Assembly: GCA_964480915.1 (NCBI GenBank)
Contig: CAYZRS010000019.1
Coordinates: forward strand, 1-64,000
Source: CAWGCE01 sp964480915
Lineage (GTDB): Bacteria; Planctomycetota; Planctomycetia; Pirellulales; Pirellulaceae
Reading direction: 5' to 3'
Length of the DNA: 64,000 nucleotides
Shown here: piece after piece, positions 17,462-24,998 of the stretch
Layout: the number at the start of each line of letters is the position of its first letter
Numbering within the stretch: position 1 is the first letter of the stretch
Made by a program: the position numbers and the translations under genes
Notes under the pieces: model-generated
What the model was told of the DNA's origin: nothing
Databases searched by the model: none
What the model saw: the letters and a program-made list of their open reading frames with translations, nothing else

Positions 17462-18895
17462 ATGCACGCTCCGCTTGTCGTTCTAGGTGGTGGTCCCGGT
17501 GGTTATGCCGCAGCGTTCTTAGCAGCCGATAAAGGGCTCGAAGTTACGCTGGTGGAAGCCGAATCCCGGTTGGGCGGAACTTGTTTGTTGCGCGGCTGCA
17601 TTCCCTCGAAAGCATTGCTGCACGTCGCTCGTGTCATCAGCGAAGTCGAAGAACTGGGCGACGAATGGGGTGTCGATTACAGCGAACCGACCATCTCGGT
17701 CGACAAACTGCGGGAACGAAAAGAGAAGGTCATCTCGACTTTGTCAGGTGGTTTGAAGCAGTTGGCCAAACGGCGTAAGGTCAACGTGATCACCGCCAAA
17801 GGTTCCCTGGAAAACGCCAACACGCTAATCCTTGAAGGGGATCACGAATCGATCCCGGCCGGCGGCAAGCTGACCTTTGATAACCTGATCATCGCCACGG
17901 GCAGCACACCGGCGATGCCGGGCGCTTTCCGCTTAGACTCGGATCGCGTCATGGATTCGACCGGCGCTTTGGATCTCGACGAGATCCCAGAAACACTGCT
18001 CGTCGTGGGCGGCGGCTACATCGGTTTGGAAATGGGCACGGTCTACGCCAAACTGGGATCGAAAGTCAGCGTCGTCGAATTGACCGACGGCCTGCTCCCG
18101 GGCGCCGATCGCGACCTCGTCAAGCCGCTGCAAAAAGCGGTCGAGAAGATGACCGAAGATCGGTTATTCCTCAACACGAAAGTCGGATCACTGGGCGACC
18201 GGGGCGAAAAGATCGAAGTCGCCTTCGAGGGGCCGAACAAGTACGGAGTCGAACTGTACGATCGCGTTCTCGTGTCGATTGGCCGGCGACCTACCAGCCA
18301 AGGCTTGGGCCTCGAGCAAACACAGATTCAGGTCGATGGACGCGGCTTCATTCAATGCGATGCCCAGCAGCGAACCGCCGAACCAAACATCTACGCCATC
18401 GGCGATGTGGCGGGCGAACCGATGCTGGCTCATAAAGCCTCGCACGAAGGAAAGGTCGCCGTCGAAGTCATCTTGGGAGAGCCGGCCGAGTTCTCACCCG
18501 CTGCCATTCCGGCCGTTGTCTTCACCGATCCCGAAATTGCCTGGGCCGGGCTCACCGAAACGGAAGCCAAACGAGACGGTCGACCCTACCAAGTGGCCGT
18601 CTACCCCTGGGCCGCCAGTGGCCGAGCTCAAGCCCTCGGCCGGACGGAAGGCCTGACGAAGTGGTTGATCGATCCCGACACCGAAATCGTCATCGGCTGC
18701 GGTATCGTCGGACCGGGCGCAGGCGAATTGATCGCCGAAGCTGCCTTGGCAATCGAAATGGCCTGCGAAGTCCACGACCTCACGGGCACCGTCCACGCGC
18801 ATCCGACGCTGTCGGAAACGATGATGAACGCGGCCGAAGTTTTCTACGGCACGGCGACCGAAATCTATAAACCGAAGCGAGCGGCAAAGACTTAG
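17462..18895 (+). CDS. lpdA: Dihydrolipoyl dehydrogenase (E3)
   Basis: A 477-residue FAD enzyme that reoxidises the lipoyl groups of 2-oxo-acid dehydrogenase complexes with NAD. It shows the FAD-binding GGGPGGYAAA, the redox-active pair in GGTCLLRGCIPSK, the NAD-binding VGGGYIGLEMG, a second FAD motif YAIGDVAGEPMLAHKA, and the catalytic HAHPTLSE in the dimer interface. The ATG at 17462 has AAAGGA 7 bases upstream. It is probably E3 of the pyruvate dehydrogenase encoded 6 kb downstream, but could also serve other lipoyl complexes. The gene is monocistronic. Confidence 0.95.
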   Translation: MHAPLVVLGGGPGGYAAAFLAADKGLEVTLVEAESRLGGTCLLRGCIPSKALLHVARVISEVEELGDEWGVDYSEPTISVDKLRERKEKVISTLSGGLKQLAKRRKVNVITAKGSLENANTLILEGDHESIPAGGKLTFDNLIIATGSTPAMPGAFRLDSDRVMDSTGALDLDEIPETLLVVGGGYIGLEMGTVYAKLGSKVSVVELTDGLLPGADRDLVKPLQKAVEKMTEDRLFLNTKVGSLGDRGEKIEVAFEGPNKYGVELYDRVLVSIGRRPTSQGLGLEQTQIQVDGRGFIQCDAQQRTAEPNIYAIGDVAGEPMLAHKASHEGKVAVEVILGEPAEFSPAAIPAVVFTDPEIAWAGLTETEAKRDGRPYQVAVYPWAASGRAQALGRTEGLTKWLIDPDTEIVIGCGIVGPGAGELIAEAALAIEMACEVHDLTGTVHAHPTLSETMMNAAEVFYGTATEIYKPKRAAKT

Positions 18896-18977
18896 GAATC
18901 GGCAAAGCGCCGGCGTCACCAAGCTCGTTGCATCGCTCGTTTGTCGCGGAGCCCCATCACGATCGTGACGCACGTTT

Positions 18978-19733
18978 TCAACGAGGTTTCGATGGGCCCG
19001 ACTTCATTGACTTCCGACGCTGCTCGGTAACGCAAGTCGCATAGAACCACAAACAACCTGGTAGGAGCCATATGTGCCACCCACCGTTTGGTTCTGGCAC
19101 ACAATGCGGCGGCAGGATGGGCGGACCACCCAAATTTATGGGCGAGATGTTTGTATAAAAAACGTCACTGCCGTCGGTGACAAATTCAACCTCCCATGTC
19201 TCGCCAAGATCGTCTTCAAAAACCGACTCTCGGCAAAAGTTGCTAACCGAAGCGAGGCCTCGGCCCGGATCAGAAAAATTCAAGAAAGGAGGCGGCGGCT
19301 GTGGCCAACTGTTAACGATCATGTCATTGCCATCGATATAACCAACGCCAATGACTCCCCGAAACCCAAGCCCCACCAGTGGATTGGTGCGAATCCACTG
19401 AGTCGATCCGGCCGAGTAGCCAACGGTCCAAGCGGATGCATTCGCCAGCTCATCGGCGCCGGGCAAGTTCATCCCATCGCACAATTCGCAACCGTCGATG
19501 CTCAAATCCGAACCACCGACGAAAATCGCTACCATGTCCGTGCCGTCGGTGTCTACGAGCAACGTCTCGCCGGCAATCGGCACGATTCCGAGTGACGTTG
19601 GAACGAATCGGTCGTTTGACGAATAGTAAACGTCGGGGATGCCGTCTCCTGGCACTTGAGCCAATCCATCAACGACCAGCATGCAGAGTGCGGCAATCAG
19701 TTGCACTGAAAACCTAATTTTATGAGTCGGCAT
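18978..19733 (-). CDS. Exported protein of the CxLCDG pair, PEP-CTERM-like end (second copy)
   Basis: A 251-residue exported protein of no recognised family. The start at 19733 has GAGGG upstream and opens with a signal sequence (about 25 residues). The body shares a block order with the protein encoded just upstream: VPGDGIPDVYY, VDTDG, CELCDG, WIRTNPLVGLGFRGVIG. It then has an insertion (NFCRESVFEDDLGE and following) absent from the sister. The C-terminus VPEPNGGWHIWLLPG, a hydrophobic run and a basic tail resemble a PEP-CTERM sorting signal. The two genes are 91 bases apart and probably co-transcribed. A role outside the cell is inferred; no catalytic motif is visible. Confidence 0.7.
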   Translation of the reverse strand: MPTHKIRFSVQLIAALCMLVVDGLAQVPGDGIPDVYYSSNDRFVPTSLGIVPIAGETLLVDTDGTDMVAIFVGGSDLSIDGCELCDGMNLPGADELANASAWTVGYSAGSTQWIRTNPLVGLGFRGVIGVGYIDGNDMIVNSWPQPPPPFLNFSDPGRGLASVSNFCRESVFEDDLGETWEVEFVTDGSDVFYTNISPINLGGPPILPPHCVPEPNGGWHIWLLPGCLWFYATCVTEQRRKSMKSGPSKPR

Positions 19734-19740
19734 GTTATGA

Positions 19741-19761
19741 CCCTCGAATTCTTTTCGAGGG
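19741..19761 (-). promoter_or_regulatory. Hairpin covering the ribosome binding site
   Basis: An 8-bp perfect stem (ccctcgaa / ttcgaggg) with a 5-base loop lies in the leader of the gene starting at 19733. On the minus strand the proximal arm contains the GAGGG that serves as ribosome binding site, so folding would hide it. It could limit translation of the second gene of the tandem pair. Confidence 0.45.
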
Positions 19762-19824
19762 GCCGCTCGGCTTGCCTCGATTTTTCTCGGTTTTCTCGGT
19801 TTTCCGTTCGCAACCCGCACGAAT

Positions 19825-20466
19825 TCATCGCGTTTGCCGCGACCTCGACCACCACAGGCTCGATGCGACGGCACAAAACAAGCACCATCCGAAATTCGGT
19901 TCCGGCACGACCGTAACGAACGTCGTTCCTCCGCCTCCCATGCCACCGCCCCAACTGACCAAGCCGAATTCGTCCATGCTCATCCCTGGTGCGAATTCGA
20001 CGATGCCTTCTTCTGGATAATTGGCGAAGGGCAGCACATCGGCTGGCCATGGTTGAGCCACTCCGTCGCTGTCCAAGAAGCCGGTGCCGACAACGCCCTG
20101 GAAACCGGGGCCAGAAAGAGGACTGGTCCGAATGAATTGCAGTCCACTGGCGACGAAACCAGTGGACCAAGTCGATGCCGAACCATCCGGGCTCGGCAGC
20201 TGCTCTCCGTCACAAAGCAGGCACGTCGGCAACGGACCTCCAACAAGGGTCGCCGCGAAACCGACGCCGTCGGTATCGACCGTCATGACCCCGGCGCGAC
20301 GGGTTATCGGCCCGAGGCTCGTTTGAGCCGTCAAACCATCGCTGGGGAAATAATAGAAATCAGGAACTCCATCCCCAGGAACCCCGCTCGTCACTTGCGC
20401 AGCAGCAACATCCCACAGCAGCAGGCCTGCCAACAGGCACGAAATTCCCATTTGAATTCGAATCAT
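19825..20466 (-). CDS. Exported protein of the CxLCDG pair, PEP-CTERM end (first copy)
   Basis: A 213-residue exported protein with a signal peptide (ISCLLAGLLLWDVAAA). It is a paralog of the protein encoded at 18978-19733: VPGDGVPDFYYFPSDG, VDTDGVGFAATLVGG, CLLCDGEQLP, FIRTSPLSGPGFQGVVGTGF. A Gly-rich segment (GGGMGGGGTTF) precedes the C-terminal VPEPNFGW, a hydrophobic helix and a basic end (RSRQTR), which together form a PEP-CTERM-type sorting signal. The shared CxLCDG and VDTDG motifs may bind metal or form a disulfide, but no family is recognised. The two look like a tandem duplication that has since diverged. Confidence 0.72.
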   Translation of the reverse strand: MIRIQMGISCLLAGLLLWDVAAAQVTSGVPGDGVPDFYYFPSDGLTAQTSLGPITRRAGVMTVDTDGVGFAATLVGGPLPTCLLCDGEQLPSPDGSASTWSTGFVASGLQFIRTSPLSGPGFQGVVGTGFLDSDGVAQPWPADVLPFANYPEEGIVEFAPGMSMDEFGLVSWGGGMGGGGTTFVTVVPEPNFGWCLFCAVASSLWWSRSRQTR

Positions 20467-20713
20467 TACGTCTCTCCCTCCACCCGTGGATGGTCGAACA
20501 ATATTCCAAGATGACCTGACGACAATGCGCTCATTGGGCTAATCCCCTTTCCTGGAGGAAACCTGACATGCGATGGCAGAAACGATAGAATAAAATTACC
20601 AGAGTCTGCCGTTGCCAATCCTTGGCTCGACGGCGAGGATCGAGCATTGGCGTTATTGCTAATCACAATGAGTAGCAGCAGCGATCTTTGAAGTTCCAGC
20701 AGGGGTATTCGCT

Positions 20714-21301
20714 TTGTCGTTAGCCGACCGTTCATCCGACGATGTGATTCGCGAGACGCCGTCAACTTCCATTCAACCTGACCGCGCCTACGAAGCCTAC
20801 GTCGATCGCTTGATCGCCCTAGCTCGCCATCGGTTGAGCAAAAAGTACCAGTCGAAGATTGATCCCAAAGATGTGGTGCAATCGGTCTTTCGCACCTACG
20901 TGCGTCGCGCTGCTGATGGGAGCCTCGCATCGAACGACTGGGATTCTCTTTGGAGTCTCCTGGCCCGCATCACCGTTCGCAAGTGCCTCAAACAAGTTCG
21001 CTACCACGGGCGCGCCAAACGTGACCTCAATCGAGAAAGCGATTTGGGGGACGACCACTCTGCGATCAGCAATTTGTTGGACAAGGCGCCAACCCAAATC
21101 GATGCAGCAATCATGGAAGAAGAATTCGATTTGCTGATGCAAGGTCTAACGTCGGAACAGCAGCAGATCGTGGCGCTAAAGATGCAGAACTTTACAAACC
21201 AAGAAATCGCCGAAATCATCGGGCGGACCGAACGCACCGTTTACCGCATCTTGGACTTGATTCGTCAAAAGTTGGCCGAACGAGAACAACAAACGCCCTA
21301 A
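20714..21301 (+). CDS. ECF-type sigma-70 family RNA polymerase sigma factor
   Basis: A 195-residue sigma factor with region 2 (SKIDPKDVVQSVFRTYVRR and the following helices, about residues 50-110) and region 4 (TNQEIAEIIGRTERTVYRIL, about 155-185). It starts at a TTG with AGGGG about 9 bases upstream. It lies 12 bases before a large Ser/Thr kinase gene. Pairing of ECF factors with Ser/Thr kinases is a known planctomycete arrangement in which the kinase is thought to control the sigma factor. No zinc-type anti-sigma factor is present, which supports kinase-based control. Confidence 0.9.
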   Translation: MSLADRSSDDVIRETPSTSIQPDRAYEAYVDRLIALARHRLSKKYQSKIDPKDVVQSVFRTYVRRAADGSLASNDWDSLWSLLARITVRKCLKQVRYHGRAKRDLNRESDLGDDHSAISNLLDKAPTQIDAAIMEEEFDLLMQGLTSEQQQIVALKMQNFTNQEIAEIIGRTERTVYRILDLIRQKLAEREQQTP

Positions 21302-21313
21302 GGACGATTCGGG

Positions 21314-24300
21314 ATGAGCCTACTGAGCCCCACCGAGAACGTCGTCGAGTCCCGATTGACTCGCTTCGAGAACGATTGGAAAAACGCCGATCTTGAATCG
21401 CTCAAGTCATATCTAACGCAGCAGCCGGAAGTCGACAGAACCCTACTGCCCGAACTCCTGCTGACCGAACTCGAATTGTCCATCAAGGCGGGCGAGCGTT
21501 TTCAACTTGAATCGTACCTCCAAGCCTTCCCCGCATTGACGTCAGATCAGACCTTCGTCAACCAAGTCGTGCAGGCCGAATATGAACTACGGATGCGGCT
21601 CGACAGGAACTTTGACGCCGCCGACCTGCGGCGTCGTTTTCCCGATGTGCATTGGATGAAGATCGAATCCTCGTCACACGGCCAGGAACGATCGTCGACG
21701 CCAGTTAAGGCGACGCCTCGTTTCGGCCCCCATGCCGACGATCATCGATTTCAGCTGAAACGGCTGCATCGGGCAGGCGGGCTGGGCAAAGTCTGGGTCG
21801 GCCTCGATCAGCAATTGAATCGAGAAGTCGCCATCAAGGAGATCCGCGACGATTTCGCTCAAGACGAATGCAGCCGAGCGCGTTTTTTCGACGAGGCGGT
21901 CATTACGAGTCAACTGGAACATCCGGGCATCGTTCCAGTCTACGGACTGGGACAACGGGAGGATGGCCGGCCCTATTACGCGATGCGACTGATGCGTGGC
22001 AAGAGCCTGAAACAGGCGATCAACGAATACTATCAGTCCGATTGGAAAGCGCTCGGTCCGGCCGCCCGAGCCGTCGGGCTACGCCGTTTGTTGGGCCACT
22101 TTCTTGATGTCTGCAATGCGGTTCACTATGCCCATGGACGCGGCATCCTGCATCGCGATTTGAAACCAAGCAACGTCATGCTGGGCGAGTATGGCGAAAC
22201 GGTCGTTATCGATTGGGGCCTGGCGAAACATCTCGATACAGCGCCCGAAATGGAACTTCACAACGATCAAATCGACTTAGGATTAGGAACGAAAACGGAC
22301 TCCGGGCAGGCGAGAGAAGCGACCGCCGCCGGACGAGTGCTGGGCTCGCCCGCCTACATGAGCCCAGAACAAGCCGCGGGCAATTCGCAAGAGCTCAGCG
22401 CGGCCACCGATGTCTATGGCTTAGGCGCCACGTTGTACACCTGCCTCACCGACAAGGCCCCCTTCGAGGCCGAGACAACCGAGGATTTGCTAGCGCAGGT
22501 CAGAAGCTCTCAGCTGATTTCACCTCGCGCGGTCAATCATGAGGTGCCGGCTCCGCTCGCAGCGATCTGCATGAAAGCGATGCAGGCGAGCCCCGAAGAG
22601 CGCTATGCCAGCGCCCGCGAACTGGCCGATGACGTCGAACATTATCTGGCGGACGAAGCAATTTCGGCCAAGTCCGATAGCGTCGTTGACACGTGGCGCC
22701 GCTTCGCGCGACGCAACCAAGCGATTGTGCGAGCCGCCGTCGTTGGCCTGATCTCCATTGCAACGATCGCCGTCATCGCCGCGTTCGTCATCAACACACA
22801 TCGGCAACAGGCCGAGTCGCTCGCCAAATCGGCCGTCGAATCCGACTTGAAATCGCAAAGGGTACTCGAATATCTAGTCAGCGCTATTAACAAGCCAGAA
22901 CTGGCGGTCAGCGGCAACGACCTGACAGTCGCCATGGTGCTGGAAGGCGTCGCCAGCCAAGTGGAGCTGAATTTCCCCAACGATCCGGATGTGCGTGCCG
23001 GACTCTACGCCGCGCTGAGCGAGGCTTATTCCAACTTGGGTATTTATGAGCAATCGCTCGAGTTTGGCAAACGGGCCGAGTCGCTATACGCGAGTGAAAA
23101 CGGACCCAAAAGTAGAGAACATCTATTGGCGACTGCAAACGTCGCAAGAGCAACCCGGCAGCTCGGCGATGGTAAGACGGCCGTTGCGCAGCTGGAACAG
23201 GTTTGCAAGCAATTCCCGTTGGCGAATGTGACACACCGTTCTCAAACAACGGCCGTCCATGTTGAATTGGTCCAGGCATATATCACCGATGGAAGATTTG
23301 ATGCGGCCGTCGAGTTGGCTCGCAGACTCAATGACGCGCTGGGGCCCCAGCATGAACCGGCTGACGAAATCAAAGTGATCGATGCGTTGGGTAGCGCCTT
23401 GTTGGCACAGGGTAATTTTGAAGAGGCGCTCGATCGCCATGAATCGGCACTGCTTCTCAGCTACGAAAAGTTGGGCAGAACGCATTCCACCTCATTGCGA
23501 CTGACCGACAACCTAGCGAATGCGTTGATGTCGACCGGCAAGTTCGCAGAAGCCCGCCAACTGCTCGAACCACTGTTTGCCGACGACGAATTGATGCTCG
23601 ATCGGCATCACCCCAACATCATCTCCATGCTGCGAAAGCTGGCCCAGTGCCGTATCGAAGGCGAGGAAGCCGAGTCGGCGATCCAGTTAATCGGAGAATG
23701 CCATCGAAGCCTGGCGGCATCATTGGGCGAAACTCATCCGGCGACCATCGATTGCTTGAACGACTTGGCAATCGCCAACGCTCGAGTCGGAAATGCGGAA
23801 CCTGCCGTCGAACTCCTGGAGCTTGTGGTGGAACTTAGCGAACGCCAGTTCGAAGCAAACCACCCGGCCATCCTCACTCACCAAAATAATCTTGCACACG
23901 CCTATGCTGAACTCGCCCGGATACCAGAAGCGGTCGAACTTATGGAAGCGGTCATCGCCGGCCGCGTTGAATCACTGGGGGCGGAACACCTTTACACCCT
24001 GCAATCGATCAATGGTCTGGCACTCTTCCTCAGACAAGGTGGCGCGTTTGCTGAGTCATTCGAGTTGCTCGAACAGCTGCTTCCCGATAAACGAAGAATC
24101 CTCGGACCAGACCATCTGGAAACCATCTTGGCCATGCACGACGCAACCATGGCCTTAATCAGGCTAGAACGATTCGCGGAGGCTGCAGAGATCGCGGCCG
24201 ATTACGTCGACGTGACAAGACGAACCGATTTCGGATATTTACCAATCGCCCTGTCCACGCTTGGAGAATCCCTCTTTCACCTCCAGCGTTTCGACGACGC

Positions 24301-24622
24301 TCAACGTGCGCTCGAAGAAGCGTGCGAACGGTTCGGCGAAGGACCTCACAGCTTTCAAGCATTCAACCAAATCTTGCTGGGACGGATCGCGTTGGCAAAA
24401 GAAGACCTGCCTCAAGCCAAAGCGCTGCTGACCCAAGGCGCCAAAGCAATCAACTTAACGATGAAGAATAGCCCAGCCAATTATCGCCGGCTGTTTACAG
24501 CAAGATCGATGGTGGCGTTACACACCGCAGCGGGCAATCCAGAAAAACGGGCCGCTTGGGAGGCGATGGTGAAGCAGCAAGCGGAACAGATTCAGTCGAT
24601 GAAGTTTGAACGTTCACAATGA
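21314..24622 (+). CDS. Ser/Thr protein kinase with TPR-like repeat tail
   Basis: A 1102-residue protein. A helical N-terminal region (about 1-135) precedes a eukaryotic-like kinase domain (about 140-445): Gly-rich loop RAGGLGKV, VAIKEI with the ATP-binding Lys (about 175), HRDLKPSN with the catalytic Asp (about 282), VIDWGLAK in place of the usual DFG, and GSPAYMSPEQA in the activation loop. One transmembrane helix (about 473-495) follows. The remaining 600 residues are TPR-like repeats, probably extracytoplasmic. A signal sensed outside could thus reach the sigma factor encoded 12 bases upstream. The DWG for DFG change is common in planctomycete kinases and does not by itself mean inactivity. 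Confidence 0.92.
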   Translation: MSLLSPTENVVESRLTRFENDWKNADLESLKSYLTQQPEVDRTLLPELLLTELELSIKAGERFQLESYLQAFPALTSDQTFVNQVVQAEYELRMRLDRNFDAADLRRRFPDVHWMKIESSSHGQERSSTPVKATPRFGPHADDHRFQLKRLHRAGGLGKVWVGLDQQLNREVAIKEIRDDFAQDECSRARFFDEAVITSQLEHPGIVPVYGLGQREDGRPYYAMRLMRGKSLKQAINEYYQSDWKALGPAARAVGLRRLLGHFLDVCNAVHYAHGRGILHRDLKPSNVMLGEYGETVVIDWGLAKHLDTAPEMELHNDQIDLGLGTKTDSGQAREATAAGRVLGSPAYMSPEQAAGNSQELSAATDVYGLGATLYTCLTDKAPFEAETTEDLLAQVRSSQLISPRAVNHEVPAPLAAICMKAMQASPEERYASARELADDVEHYLADEAISAKSDSVVDTWRRFARRNQAIVRAAVVGLISIATIAVIAAFVINTHRQQAESLAKSAVESDLKSQRVLEYLVSAINKPELAVSGNDLTVAMVLEGVASQVELNFPNDPDVRAGLYAALSEAYSNLGIYEQSLEFGKRAESLYASENGPKSREHLLATANVARATRQLGDGKTAVAQLEQVCKQFPLANVTHRSQTTAVHVELVQAYITDGRFDAAVELARRLNDALGPQHEPADEIKVIDALGSALLAQGNFEEALDRHESALLLSYEKLGRTHSTSLRLTDNLANALMSTGKFAEARQLLEPLFADDELMLDRHHPNIISMLRKLAQCRIEGEEAESAIQLIGECHRSLAASLGETHPATIDCLNDLAIANARVGNAEPAVELLELVVELSERQFEANHPAILTHQNNLAHAYAELARIPEAVELMEAVIAGRVESLGAEHLYTLQSINGLALFLRQGGAFAESFELLEQLLPDKRRILGPDHLETILAMHDATMALIRLERFAEAAEIAADYVDVTRRTDFGYLPIALSTLGESLFHLQRFDDAQRALEEACERFGEGPHSFQAFNQILLGRIALAKEDLPQAKALLTQGAKAINLTMKNSPANYRRLFTARSMVALHTAAGNPEKRAAWEAMVKQQAEQIQSMKFERSQ

Positions 24623-24998
24623 CGGGATGTTCGCTGCGCTGCTATCGGAACTGGCAAGCCTCCTGCGGAGCGGCCCCACGTGTCGAATTGGCGAAAAAAC
24701 CAATAAATGCTACGAAAAGTCATTGGTCTTTCTGCTTGAAGGACGATAAATCTGCCGATTAAGCGCCCATATCGCGTATTCCAGCTCGTCTGCCCCTTGG
24801 TGACCTTTACCGCGCTTGGCTCGTGGAAAACAATGGTGTTTCGGCAGTTTGCGGGAGTTCCCATCGTCGCAATTCGGCACGGGGGCATCCGCCTTTCAGA
24901 GCTCGGTCCCAAACTGCTGCCACCGGAATAGGGCGATATGGGGACCAACAAGATCAGACGGTCGTAACGGATAAATTCTCCTTTTGGTGAGGCAAGGT
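24623..24998. other. Leader/intergenic region before aceE
   Basis: No gene is supported on either strand. The 376 bases presumably hold the 3' end of the kinase transcript and the aceE promoter and leader. I see no recognisable riboswitch or strong hairpin. Confidence 0.5.

Noticed and set aside
24623..24998. Riboswitch in the aceE leader
   Set aside because: The leader is long enough, but I could not find the conserved core of any riboswitch class I know.
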